In this document: piece after piece, positions 40,363-57,691 of the stretch | Position numbering within the stretch: position 1 is the first letter of the stretch | How the letters are laid out: every line of letters starts with the position of its first letter | Assembly: GCF_043641665.1 (NCBI RefSeq) | Contig: NC_092200.1 | Span: 11,460,694 to 11,524,693 of the forward strand | Direction: 5' to 3' | Source of the DNA: Enoplosus armatus | Taxonomy: Eukaryota; Chordata; Actinopteri; Centrarchiformes; Enoplosidae | Length of the DNA stretch: 64,000 bases | The notes under the pieces: generated by a model | The model's input: the letters and a program-made list of their open reading frames with translations, nothing else | Told to the model about the DNA's origin: nothing | Databases searched by the model: none | Made by a program: the position numbers and the translations under genes

Positions 40363-40636
40363 TAAAGGCCCTGCACACCGATGGGAAACTCACATGTGAT
40401 TTAAACTATTTAGCCTGATGAGACCTCTTCTCAGGACTGTGTGGGCATGTACAGACTGTGCTTGATTGACATGTCCCACCTATTGGAGTGGGACAAATTA
40501 CACCTTTATAATTGTTATTGGTGCATAATCGCATAATTCCCAGCATATATACGCCCAACAGACCCCTGTTCAGATTAAGAACAGGGGTCTGATCACCCAG
40601 AATAACCAACAACTGTGTGGGTGTGCAGGGCCTTTA
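40363..40636. mobile_element. MITE with 17-bp terminal inverted repeats
   Basis: The left end TAAAGGCCCTGCACACC (40363-40379) is exactly inverted at 40620-40636. The 274-bp interior has no frame and contains a hairpin whose arms are GACCCCTGTTC and its complement near 40561-40589. Outer TA on both sides may be a TA target duplication, as in Tc1/mariner or related elements. The superfamily is uncertain because the ends begin with TA themselves. Confidence 0.7.
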
Positions 40637-40937
40637 AAGGATCAATTCACCCAAATAACACCATAAGGATCATATGCTAATAAGAGCATATAGCATATAG
40701 CCAGGCGGATAGCTTTATTTTCACGAGGCTGAGGTTGTGAACAACACAATGGGATTTTGTTTGTGGTACTCAAAGCATCACCACAAGCTTTATCCTGAAA
40801 TAATTGTCCCAATGAAAACGGTCCACACCGAGGTCTGCATTGTGTAGTCTTAAGACCAAATACCTGAAAACCTAAATGAAACCACAAAAACAAAACAATC
40901 TCCATGGCTAGATGCCACTAGGGGTAGGTGGGATACA

Positions 40938-40938
<1 letters not shown>

Positions 40939-40971
<33 letters not shown>
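40939..40971. repeat. (TG)n microsatellite
   Basis: A pure TG run of about 33 bp. Confidence 0.93.
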
Positions 40972-40974
<3 letters not shown>

Positions 40975-41169
40975 AGGTGAAGTGACCCTTTAAAGAAGGT
41001 CAGAGTATTGAAGAAAGGGTTTAAAATAGCACATACATTGTAAGTAGATATGAAAGTTTGCGCACTTGCATGTGGCTAGAGATGTCATCACATCACAGAA
41101 TAGGCTTGTAACTGTGTGTGTGAGAGAGAGAGATTGCTTGTTTATGCATATGGGGATAGACTGTGCCAG

Positions 41170-41700
41170 GTGAGTGTACCATTTACCATCAAGCCATTGA
41201 GTTCAGCAGGCATCTAATAACAAAGCATTTATGGCCCACTTACGCATGCATAGATATAACTGTCAGTCGGCAACAACAGTCTCCTTTCTCCCGTCTCCAG
41301 CTATTCCCGCCTCTCTTAAAACACACAGGCACCATCCGGATTGGACCCAAATACTCTAGAATTCTATCATCAGACTCGGGGATGAAATTAAAATCGTTCA
41401 TTTTCTTTCTCCATGCAAGGAGCAGATCAATTTCCGGAAACTGGGACGTGATATTTTCCTGCCATTGGGCTTTCTCGTCTTTGGCGCAGCACCCTGACTG
41501 GCTGCCAGCGGGGGGCCCGGGCCTGACTGCACGCCTCGTCGGAGAACAGTTACTTCTGCCGCGGCGAGTTTATTTGCGCCTCGCTATGAGAATTGCCATC
41601 ATTTACCCTTCCCCAACACCTCCCAAAAAGAAAAGAAATAGACAAGAGGGGAAGCGAGGCAAGAATGAGAGAGGCGAAATTGATTCTTTTTGATACATGC
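41170..41700. promoter_or_regulatory. Candidate conserved, partly GC-rich element
   Basis: The right half (41480-41700) has CTGACTGGCTGCCAGCG, GCCGCGGCGAGTTTATTTGCG and a GAAAAGAAATAG tail. The left half is free of repeats. A 176-codon frame crosses it, but its composition and predicted protein show no recognisable domain. Regulatory role is a guess. Confidence 0.2.
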
Positions 41701-42349
41701 TGCACGGGGGACATTAGGTACCCCTCGTTTGACCATCTATTTCAAGAAATGAACTGAATAAATTTTGCGTAAAGTAATGTATAGGCCTTTTGGAGGCCTT
41801 CTGCTGTTGTTCATATGAAGAATGAATTGCTCTCTACAGCATGCAGACGTTATGCTGTGTATATTATGCCAGTTTTAAGACAGAAGTCAATTAATCATGC
41901 AGCTGTACAGGAATGATAACTCACTTTAAATAAAACTGTAACTCAGCTTGTGTTAAGCGTGACAGAATTAAGACCAACTTGATGAACCAGTGGAGCATTA
42001 CCTCCGGAGAGACGGTGGCCCCAGGTTGGTGGCACGTTCGCCTTCATTGCAGTGTAAACATTTCACTTTGTCTTCAGAATAAACACTCATTTAGAAAAAT
42101 CAAGGTATAGCAAATTTGGGAGCCTGTAGTGTAGACTCTACTGACTAGATTATTTTGTACAGATGTTTGTTTTGCTGGACGTGATGATGTACATGACACC
42201 GTTGTTTGCACAAGCAGTCATGACATCACCACAATTTGCCCATGATGAAATAACAGACTAACACTGTCTGTTACACCATCATTTATAGGCTGCTTATTTT
42301 TCCTTTCTTCATTATAGCCTATACAAAGGCTATAATATTTATATTACCA

Positions 42350-42610
42350 GAGGTGAAACGTAACTAAGTACATTTACTTAAGTACTGTACTTAAGTACAA
42401 TTTTGAGATACTTGTAATTTACAAGCTATCCAGCAGATAAAGTATTTCAAACCCAACTTTACCAGCTGCAACTTTAAAGTGATGAACACATTAATGCACC
42501 AATTCATTATTTTAATACTAATACTTTTACTTGTAACAGAGTATTTACTACACTGTTATTTTTCTACTTTTACTTAAGTACAAGATTTGAGTACTTCTTC
42601 CACCACTCTT
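42350..42610. mobile_element. AGTACTTAAGT-type teleost MITE
   Basis: The left end is CCAGAGGTGAAACGTAACTAAGTAC with TTTACTTAAGTACTGTACTT. The right end is CTTTTACTTAAGTACAAGATTTGAGTACTTCTTCCACCACT, roughly the inverted complement of the left. This is a very common teleost non-autonomous DNA transposon, related to the element at 24595-24960. Confidence 0.65.
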
Positions 42611-43134
42611 ATTACTTAGTTTATGATAATCTAGCATCCATAGTTTTTCTCTCTTTATCAACATAGCTTAAAAAAAATAAAGTTCATGTCAGGATTGCAG
42701 TTGTCTGTGACCCTGGAAACAATAACCTGATACGTGGCCTTCCCTTCCCCCATGGACTGTATGAAATGTGTCCTGTTTGTTACCTGCCTGTTGCACTCAA
42801 AGCTTTTAAATGTAGTCCTGGTTCTTGTTTGTCTTGGCAGTGACACCAGTCCTTGTTTGCGCACTTTTTGGCCCTCCGACCGGTCCTCTCCATTTAGCAT
42901 GAGACCCTGCTGTTGCATCACGGAGCCTGTCAATGCCTAATTAAACCCATATTGAGAAAGAGTAGAAATCCAACCCCCTTTTCTACTCACTTCAAATAAC
43001 GGCATGCACGCGCTCTGCAGTGGATTTTGGTCGAAGAGAATGCATTAAGAGTCAGGGAAGGATAGCTGCAAGTTAATTTCTCTACCACTGAAACACTTTC
43101 AACAGCTACCAGGAAAGTTTTCACAGGCAAAACA

Positions 43135-49978
<6,844 letters not shown>

Positions 49979-49981
49979 CAA

Positions 49982-49987
49982 AATAAA
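49982..49987 (+). terminator. hgd: hgd polyadenylation signal (proximal)
   Basis: AATAAA starts 4 bp after the hgd stop codon (TAG 49976-49978). A second AATAAA at 50123-50128 and AATAAAA near 50169 could serve as the main or alternative sites and would give a more usual 3' UTR. Confidence 0.45.
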
Positions 49988-50573
49988 GTATAAACCAAAT
50001 ATAGTTGTTATACAAAGATCAAAATCATAACTTCATTTTAATAATGTGACTACCAGCAATCCAATGTTTGTGGAACTTTCTTGGTGTTGTTTGATCAAGT
50101 CTGTTGATGAAATTACAGACAGAATAAAGTCATTTATTTTATGCAGACAACAAAGATTTGAGTTGTGCAATAAAAATTAAAACCTGTATGACAAAGATTT
50201 GATCAGTGATTGCTATTTAGCAAAAGTTATAGTCTCACTTTAAACAGTGACTTGCTTAAGGGCACCTCAGTGATGAAGTGTATCTCATTTACTTTCCCTG
50301 TGCATTTTAATATATGTGGCAAGTGATTTTAGCAGGTGATCTTAGTGTCAACGTTTTCACAACTAAAATGTAAATCCACTCTTGTTGTCTCCAAGGTGAG
50401 CCTTGCTGTCCCAGTGTCTGCTGGTTAATATGCCGCACTAATACTTGTCTGTGAATGTGCCTACTCTGGTCTGTGGACACACTTACAACATCATGTGTTT
50501 GTCCCACCATTCACACTTTTGTCTCACCAATCAAAACCACATGGCTGTTTTTGACAATATAATTTTATTTGAT

Positions 50574-50579
50574 TAATAA
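50574..50579 (-). terminator. ndufb4: ndufb4 polyadenylation signal
   Basis: TTTATT on plus is AATAAA on minus, about 56 nt after the ndufb4 stop codon, giving a short 3' UTR typical of small nuclear-encoded mitochondrial proteins. Confidence 0.5.
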
Positions 50580-50634
50580 TAACTACATGCACTGGCATCA
50601 CAAGAACATGAAAGAGATCTTTACACATCGCAGC

Positions 50635-52569
50635 TCAAGATGACAAACTGAATTTGCGCTCGAGGGTTCCAGCTTTAATCTGCTCCTCCTTTCTATCCTG
50701 TAAAACAGACGACAAAGAGATGATGGGTTGATACAGTTTCCATGGTAACAGAGTCATATCACCCTCTTCACCTCCTGGACATTTTCTCGACTGCATGTTT
50801 TATGAGTGAGCGTTTTATGATTTTCAAGCAGTTTCTTTCCCTCCCAGTAAAGAGAGGGAGACTAACATGATAGCATAGCAGTGTGACAGTTACGGCGAGG
50901 TTTAATTTCCATGACAATGGAAAATGAAAGCAGGCAGCAGTCAGTGGGCCGAAAATGTGTATAAATGGTTCTCTAAATTATCAATATTTGTGCCCATGCT
51001 TGATGTACTTTGGTCCTGGGTAAAGACCTTAACATGTGCCACACATGGACTTTAATACGCAAAAAGATTGTGTAGTTATTAAACCTGCTGGTGAGTTATG
51101 CCATTTATGAAACACTCTGATAATCAAAGAGAGGTCAGTGCATCTTGTCTCATACCCTGTCTGTCTTGAAGAGGAAGTAGAGGCCGAAGAGAGGCGCAAT
51201 TCCAAACATCGCACCCAACAGAGATGTCTTGAATGTGGGCCTGAAGAACGGGTAGGGGTTACCGCGTGCATGCACCCAGCGTGTCAGGGCAGGGTCTTCC
51301 TGTAAAGACAGAAGTATGCAATAAAATGTCAATGATTGCTCTGTAGAAACTGAATATTTGCAGTCGAAAAAAAGATAAAAGTCAAACAGTTATTTACAGC
51401 ATATTACTACGACAAAGACAGCAAGAGTATTAAAGATAGAGTATGTTGTCATGACAAAACAAGTGCTGCAATCTCTCACTGTGTTGACTAATGCAAATTG
51501 ATTGGATATAAGTCAGTTTCATTTATAGGCCCAAAAATAACAAATTTGTCTCAGAAAGCTTTAAAATATGTACAACATACATCACTCTCTTTACTTGTGT
51601 GACAAGTTGAGGAATTTCAGGCAAGATAAACTCAGTTGTGCGTTACATGGCATATATTTTGACCATGTGCATGTTAATTAGGAGTGAGCCACTGCAGACT
51701 GATAAAACCTGATAAACTGAAGTTTGCCTGATTGAAGCAGCTGGGGATTTAGCAGTCTAGCAGACTAGGGGCAGTTTAGTTGCAGGGTTGAAAGGGACAG
51801 GTATGTAACGTAGCAGTTATTTCAAATGATGTTTGCCTGGCAAAAGTAGTAATGCCATGTCTATCTCTAGCACTTGACAAAACGTAAAAGATACACCATA
51901 GAAAGAAATGTAACACTGATAGTTCAGCTTACACGTTCTTGCACGGACAAAGAATACAAATCCTCTCAGAACACACATTTGAGGGGAGACATATTGAACT
52001 GGGCTCCATGTCTTTATACTAGCTTGATGTGACAGTGGATGCCAGAGGAGCTGAAGTTGGAATAAGGCATTTATGAAGTCTGAAAGCATTTTGAATCACT
52101 GTAACGTTAAGTTTGCTCAAACATCAGCACCAGTGATCAACCTTCTTCTCGAGTTAGCAAGCTAATGTTACACTTCTGTCTGTCATAAGTAAGCCCGCTC
52201 TGATTACATTGATGCCAACCAGCCATGCACGTTTACACAAAGTGCACACACACATGCGACGCTATACTTCATCACTGATATACTTTTGTAAAACTGGGTT
52301 CGTCCGACTTATGTGCCCTGACATGTTACCGTTAGCAAGCAGCCTGAGCCACTGTCAAGGGTGACATTGCTAGCTAGCAGGCAGCCACTTACAACGAGCT
52401 CTTTTCTGTGCGGGTTATTGAGTTGCGTCTGATACTGCCTCTTTAGATTCGCTCGTAGTGCTGCCCTGTCTTCTTCGGCACGTCGCTGCTCCGCCGAGAG
52501 GTTGAAATACTCATTTGGGTCCAGTGTTTTTGGCCGAGTGGCCAAGGGCGCCTCTCGGTAGTCCGCCAT
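50635..52569 (-). CDS. ndufb4: NADH:ubiquinone oxidoreductase subunit B4
   Basis: An accessory single-span subunit of the membrane arm of mitochondrial complex I. Three exons on the minus strand are all phase 0: 52393-52569 (59 codons), 51156-51299 (48 codons) and 50635-50697 (20 codons plus stop TGA). The protein is 127 residues; human NDUFB4 has 129. The N-terminal part reads [20 protein letters not shown] and continues with [20 protein letters not shown]. The second exon begins [12 protein letters not shown] and holds one hydrophobic segment at about 85-103 ([18 protein letters not shown]), followed by KTDR and a charged tail ending FSLSS. This order matches the family: matrix N-terminus, TM helix, short C-terminal tail. 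It is head to head with the spag16-like gene. Confidence 0.95.
51300..52392 (-). other. ndufb4: ndufb4 intron 1
   Basis: A 1.09 kb intron with nothing recognisable inside. Confidence 0.8.
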
Positions 52570-52688
52570 GATTGTTTGACGACGGATGGAGTGGGGGAAA
52601 CGTGAACTCGTGAAATCTCGCGTTGAACGTCCGTATCGTCACCATAGCAACATCAAACTTTCTCTAGCTGGATGTGTCAAATGAAACG
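52570..52688. promoter_or_regulatory. Shared divergent promoter with an RFX X-box
   Basis: Only 119 bp separate the ndufb4 and spag16-like start codons, so both transcripts must start within or very near this CpG-containing interval (CGACGG, CTCGCG, AACGTCCG). At 52638-52651 lies GTCACCATAGCAAC, a full match to the X-box consensus GTNRCC-(0-3 N)-RGYAAC bound by RFX factors. It is 38 bp before the spag16-like ATG. X-boxes mark ciliary genes. No TATA box is seen. Confidence 0.7.
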
Positions 52689-53444
52689 ATGAGCGCAACC
52701 AACAGAAATCAGGACAAGGAAAGTAATTTGGCTGAAAGTGATGATGACTTTCAGTATGAAGAAGTATCTCTAGATGACTGGAGTTTGACAGAAGGGGAGG
52801 AAGATTTGGAGGCCACGGTGAAAGCTATTCAAAACCGGGCAGAGGCCAGTGCTGCTGCTGCTGCTGCTCCCAGGCCCAACGCCACCTCCGTCACACACCA
52901 ACCTGAGGCCGTGGATGACTTTTTACGCAACTTTCTCCTCCAAATGGGCATGACAGAAACACTTGACTGTTTTCAGACTGAGTGGACCGAGATGGCGCAG
53001 AAAGGGCTGGTGGATACAGGACGGGTCGGTGTGGTACCGGACGTGTACCATGAAAACAAGCGCCTGGACAACGAGCTGAAAAACGCGCAGCGGGAGGGAG
53101 AGGAGTACAGACTAGCGGCCTCTGCTGGAGCTGAGACATTGGTGAGGGTCAAGAAAGCCAGAGACTTCCACCGGCTGCAGCACAAGCGTGTCGTCCAGGA
53201 GAAAAACAGGCTCATCGAGGAGATGAGAAAGCTTAAAGTGCAGTGCAACAGCCACGAGCCTGCAGTAAAGCGGATGGACGAAAAATACCGAGCAGTTTTA
53301 AAGCAGACCATGCTGGTGACTTTGGAGGGTTACAAGGCCTTAAGACAGGAGAACTGCCAGTCAGTTCCAGTGATCCCACCAAGACCTCCTACATCTGCAA
53401 AGAGTCTGACTAGGGTGCTGTCAGTGAAGGCAGATGTTTGTTGA
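52689..53444 (+). CDS. Intronless SPAG16/PF20 N-terminal-like protein without WD40 repeats
   Basis: A single uninterrupted frame of 251 residues. From memory it matches the N-terminal third of SPAG16 (axonemal central-apparatus protein, PF20 in Chlamydomonas) in order: an acidic part (SDDDFQYEEVSLDDWS, 17-32), VDDFLRNFLLQMGMTETLDC (75-94, LisH-like), VPDVYHENKRLDNEL (116-130), ARDFHRLQHKRVVQEKNRLI (157-176, coiled coil), then HEPAVKRMDEKYRAVL. It stops after a Pro-rich tail at the point where SPAG16 continues to its seven WD40 repeats; none are found downstream. A short alanine run (54-60) is extra. The start is the ATG at 52689; an in-frame GTG at 52674 is unlikely. Intronless structure suggests an old retrocopy or exon-fusion origin, but the intact frame and X-box suggest function. 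Likely role: ciliary or sperm flagellar coiled-coil protein (inferred). Confidence 0.8.
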   Translation: MSATNRNQDKESNLAESDDDFQYEEVSLDDWSLTEGEEDLEATVKAIQNRAEASAAAAAAPRPNATSVTHQPEAVDDFLRNFLLQMGMTETLDCFQTEWTEMAQKGLVDTGRVGVVPDVYHENKRLDNELKNAQREGEEYRLAASAGAETLVRVKKARDFHRLQHKRVVQEKNRLIEEMRKLKVQCNSHEPAVKRMDEKYRAVLKQTMLVTLEGYKALRQENCQSVPVIPPRPPTSAKSLTRVLSVKADVC

Positions 53445-53460
53445 AATAAATGGAAATAAA
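53445..53460 (+). terminator. Tandem polyadenylation signals of the spag16-like gene
   Basis: Two AATAAA hexamers (53445-53450 and 53455-53460) begin directly after the TGA stop (53442-53444), implying an extremely short 3' UTR. There is no poly-A tract. Confidence 0.55.
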
Positions 53461-54103
53461 TGGTCTCACATAACTCTCCTCATGTATGCCGTTAAGCCTG
53501 TTTTATGAAACTTTCTGTTTTTATCCTACTACAGTGCAGAAGGAAGTGTACTTTACTGCAATAGATTTACTGACTGTTGTCATAAATATTTGTGTGTAAA
53601 ATAAGATTGTTATTATTTTATCTTGTTAGTTTTATGTTGATCTCATGCTTATCATGGTCTACTTATCAAAGTAAGAGGTGGATTCCCTGTAACAACATCC
53701 TAAAGTGTAACATTTTTGGGAAGGTACCAGCGTATGATGTGATTGCTACAAAGATTTGTTGTTATCCTTGAGAGTTTTTGTCCAAACCTCAGGATTCTTG
53801 TCTCCATTTCCACACCTTTGCTGTTAACTGTGTGATCTTAAATTTACACTGACTGGTTTGGCACAATTAATATACAGATTGTGGCAGGTAATCAGAGTAT
53901 GTTCTATGCACTGAAATTCAGATGATCTCTCTCCAGCGTTTTAGTGTTTGTTTTTCTAATATAAATTCCACTCAAGATGAAAAAGTGTTCTTATTTATCA
54001 ATCTGTCATTATCATCTGTTGTTGAAGTTCAGACACGATGCATTGTAGAATATAACCACAAGAGGGCGATCTTTAGCAAACTTTGGTCACACTACCACAG
54101 AGT

Positions 54104-54480
54104 GAGAATCAGAATCAGCTTTATTGGCCAAGTATGTGTATCATAGACATAGAGTATATGATGTGTACACATACAAGGAATTTGACTCTTGTTTTTCGTT
54201 TCATGCAGGAAAACAAAGCCGAACAAGGGTTAACATAAACATTTAACTATTTTGTACATACAAATTAAATATATTTAAAAAGCAACAATGAACAACATAC
54301 AATGTCTATACAAGTCTGTTTCTGTAAATTGTAAACAAGAATACAATAGTGCAATGGTGCAGAGTGCAAAGAATGCTGGAATAAATAGTGAATGATTCAT
54401 GTAACAGGTTACTTTATACATAAAGTACGTGGATATGATAGTGTATGCATGTCAATATATAGGATATGCAGCATGCAGGA
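54104..54480 (-). repeat. LINE-like 3' end, inverted orientation
   Basis: It begins with AGAATCAGAATCAGCTTTAT, then TGGCCAAGTATGTGTATC and ACATACAAGGAATTTGACTC, a signature of a widespread teleost LINE 3' end. It continues with less conserved AT-rich sequence including GTGCAATGGTGCAGAGTGC. No coding frame remains. Confidence 0.6.
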
Positions 54481-57219
54481 TTTTTATTTGACAATGATGA
54501 TATGTAGCGACATGTTAAAACAGTGAGTATTTGAACTATAAACTACTATATATAATTATTTATAATTTGAAGGTATAGTGGATGTTTAGTGTTACAGGAT
54601 ATTGCACAGGGATTGTTTCTGACACTATGTCAGTTAACTGTAGCTCCAAGTTAGCCCAGAGAGCAAAAGATAAACCAGTAAAGTACCAGTGCCATTCCTG
54701 CTCATATGAATACACATTTTTCCCTTTGACAAACACAGTAATGGCAGCACTTGTCAGCATGGAAATAAGCCACTAAATACGACAGGCAGTGACATTATAG
54801 AGCTAAAATGAGATTTTTGGGTACAACATTCATCTGTAGTTGGTCAGAACAAGAAATCCTGGTATTGGCAATGTGCGTTGGAATGCAATATCATCTTCCT
54901 ACATTCTTGCAGATACATTTCGTTTTGTACAAGTTTATCTGGTTGTTGCACTTTTTGTTACACCGCAGTGATGGAATACAGCCTGTTCACAGATATCTCA
55001 GTGGCATTACAAATGGATGATGCAATATATAGATATAACTTCTTGCACAGAAGTTCTTTTTCTCCCCCTGTCACACTTCATACTTGAGTTGTAGAGTACT
55101 GAGATGCTGAGAGAGCTCTTTGATCTGGAGAGGCCCAAGCGTAGCTCTACAGTACGTGTGACCAAGTGATTTGTTGTCCTCTCAGGACCTCTAAAGCGCC
55201 ACCCGCTCTGCAGTTTTAAAACATCCATTTATGACTTCAAAATTCAATGTGAGACCACACTCCTGGACCAACAAGCCTCCCCCTCTCTCTATAATGTTGA
55301 GAGAGAGATTTAGCCTCAAATATTAATACGTTTCTGCCCCAGCAGACCTCATGGAGCTGAACTTTGGGAAGTTTCTGAGCTGTGGGAACAATGGCCACAA
55401 AAAGTATTTTTTTCTCCCCCATTTTTTTCCCCTTACAGCTTGCGTCCTTCACTGTCAGCTTCCACACCCCTTTATGTCTCTCCCTCCACAGAACATTTGG
55501 TATTTTGTTCTTTATCATACATCAGTGATGCTGACTGACGTTTATTTTGATGCACTCACTGTGCAAATCTTTTGACAGATAAAAGAGAGATATGGATGTG
55601 ATATGGAGATGGAGGCAGTTATAGACTGAGAGATAAAAAAGGAATGAAAAGGCACAGAGGATTTCTATCAGCAGTCTGTGCTACCTTGCAAGGCTTAATC
55701 ACTCCCAGTAATCAGAAGTTATTTTGTGCTGTTTTGGTCTTTTAAAATGACTTCTACATGCAAGTCTGGCTTGGAAAGTGGAAGTAGGTTTCCTTTTTCC
55801 GACCACAAGCTAAAAGTACTTTTCTCCTTATTCTTCACCAAAGGTCCCTGAAGTGGTTTGTGGACTTAGAGACAATGACCTAATGTGTTATGCTGCTCTT
55901 TGGTACTTATTCATAATATTTCCTGGCCCAGAGATTCCATTACTCTGCTGCCCTTGAGGAATGTAACTGAGGAATGTAATGTTCCTTTCCACCCTTGTTT
56001 TCTTCTACAGTACATAATTGTGCCAGTTTAGAGCCTTTGTAATTTTCACAAATGGTTACAAAGTCAGTGAGGTGGCGGCTGGAGGCTATTTCCAGCCAAC
56101 ATTTTGTACCTCCCAAGCCCATATTACCTTTCCCAGCCTGCCCATCCCTCCATCCCTCCCTCCTGATTCCTCAGGCCTGAGGAGACATGGTCTTTCACAG
56201 CCTTTATAAGAAGTTTTCAACTTTGTGGCTCCGTCTTGAATGAGTCGGGCTGATTTGAATTCCTCCCCTGCCTGCCCGACCCCCTTTGCTGCCCCCTCAG
56301 CTCCTCTCTCCTCTGACAGCTCTGTCCACTTCACAGCCCGCGACGACCTTCGTGTCATACCAAAGAGAAGGGGGAATGAGAGGGAGAAAACTCAAGATTC
56401 AGCCCACTTGGCTCAAGCTGAACAAAATGTGCCTCGTGTCCTTTAATCTTTCTGCCTCTGTGCCTATTTCTCACTCTGAATTCTTTGTCCTGTTTATGCA
56501 ACTGGGGCTTTGAATTGTGATTGATTCAGAGAGATTGCTTCAGCCTACTTACCAGCCATATATATGATGCGTTGGCTCCTCATTCCTCGAGATATATTTT
56601 TAAGAAATGCTGGTTTCTCAATTCATCATCAATTCTCTCTGCCATCCTATTCTAATTTATATCTATGAAATTGATTCACTCTGTCTGAGAGTATTCCCTT
56701 CTTAATAAATCAGCTTTCCGTAGACCTGTACAGTGGGCAGCGGGTCAAACTCAGCAATATTTTCTGCTTTAATGTACTGAGCAGGGCAGAGATTTGCCCA
56801 TGGCAGTGACTCAGCAGGCATCCATCATCTTCAAGGAGAGCTACGCAGATGAATTGCCCAGAGATGGAATTGACAAAATCCTGCATATTTCTTTCAGCCA
56901 TGCTCATCTCAGAGCACGGCTTTTACGTCAACTTTCAGATTTCTCTGGCAATATTGGCTCCAAACCGAAAGGCGTTTATTGCCTGTGAATTGCTAACAGT
57001 GAAGGATGTGGAGATGCCTGATGCCTGTGCTGTTAAGATCAGCATCCAGCATGTTGCTGTTGGCATGTGAACCTCCTAAAACCAATTTTGGTGAAGATTG
57101 TAATTTCTTTTCTTCTATTGGGTTAAGCAAATTCTTTAGAAACCCTTTTAAGTATATATAGAGGCTCACAGGAGCCCCACATCAATCTATATCAGTTGAT
57201 TGTACGTCATTTCACTAAA

Positions 57220-57691
57220 GGGAAAGTTTGACATTTTGGGAAATACGCTTAGTTACAGATGATATCACTCCCGTGTTTGTAAGGTAAATATGAAGATAAA
57301 GCCAAAAGACTGTTAGCTTAGCTTAGCATGAAGACTGGAAACAGGAGGAAACGTCTATCTCTATCTCTGTCCAAAGGTAGCAAAATCTGCCTTCCAGCAC
57401 CTCTAAAGCTGGCTAATTAACATGCTATATCTCTTATGTTTAATCTGTACAAGCCAAGTTTAAAAACGACAAACGACAAACGACTGCAGTTTTATGTAGG
57501 GATTATCTATTTCTTGCCAGTCACTTTCTGAAGTCTTTTCGTGGCCATGAGGCTGCCAGGCAACAAGCAGAGACATTAGCTTCCTGCTGCTTCCAGTCTT
57601 TATGCTAAGCTAAGCTAATCATCTCCTGGTTCTACCTTCATATTTAGGATACAGACATACAAGTGTATTTCCCAAAATGTTGAGCTATTCC
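57220..57691. mobile_element. MITE with about 31-bp imperfect terminal inverted repeats
   Basis: The left end (GGAAAGTTTGACATTTTGGG, then AAATACGCTT) and the right end (AAGTGTATTTCCCAAAATGT, then TGAGCTATTCC) are inverted copies with few mismatches. The interior has TTAGCTTAGCTTAGCATGAA and ATGCTAAGCTAAGCTAATCA, a second nested inverted pair. This is a very common teleost non-autonomous element. About 470 bp. Confidence 0.75.

Larger units (their letters stand above)
30898..43134. other. arx-hgd intergenic region, 12.2 kb
   Basis: No coding gene was recognised. The arx-proximal part holds the promoter tract and unique motif-rich blocks (about 32580-33060, 33480-33790, 34550-34820, 35210-35900, 39000-39380 and 41170-41700). 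The middle, around 36000-38900, is low in conserved-looking sequence. Mobile elements include a MITE at 40363-40636 and an AGTACTTAAGT element at 42350-42610. The last 200 bp must include the hgd promoter and 5' UTR. Confidence 0.6.

Noticed and set aside
41163..41693. 176-codon frame between arx and hgd
   Set aside because: No recognisable domain, mixed composition, no splice partners, and the flanks look like non-coding conserved sequence.
52674..52688. GTG as an upstream start of the spag16-like frame
   Set aside because: A near-cognate start in a vertebrate is unlikely when an ATG follows five codons later in frame.
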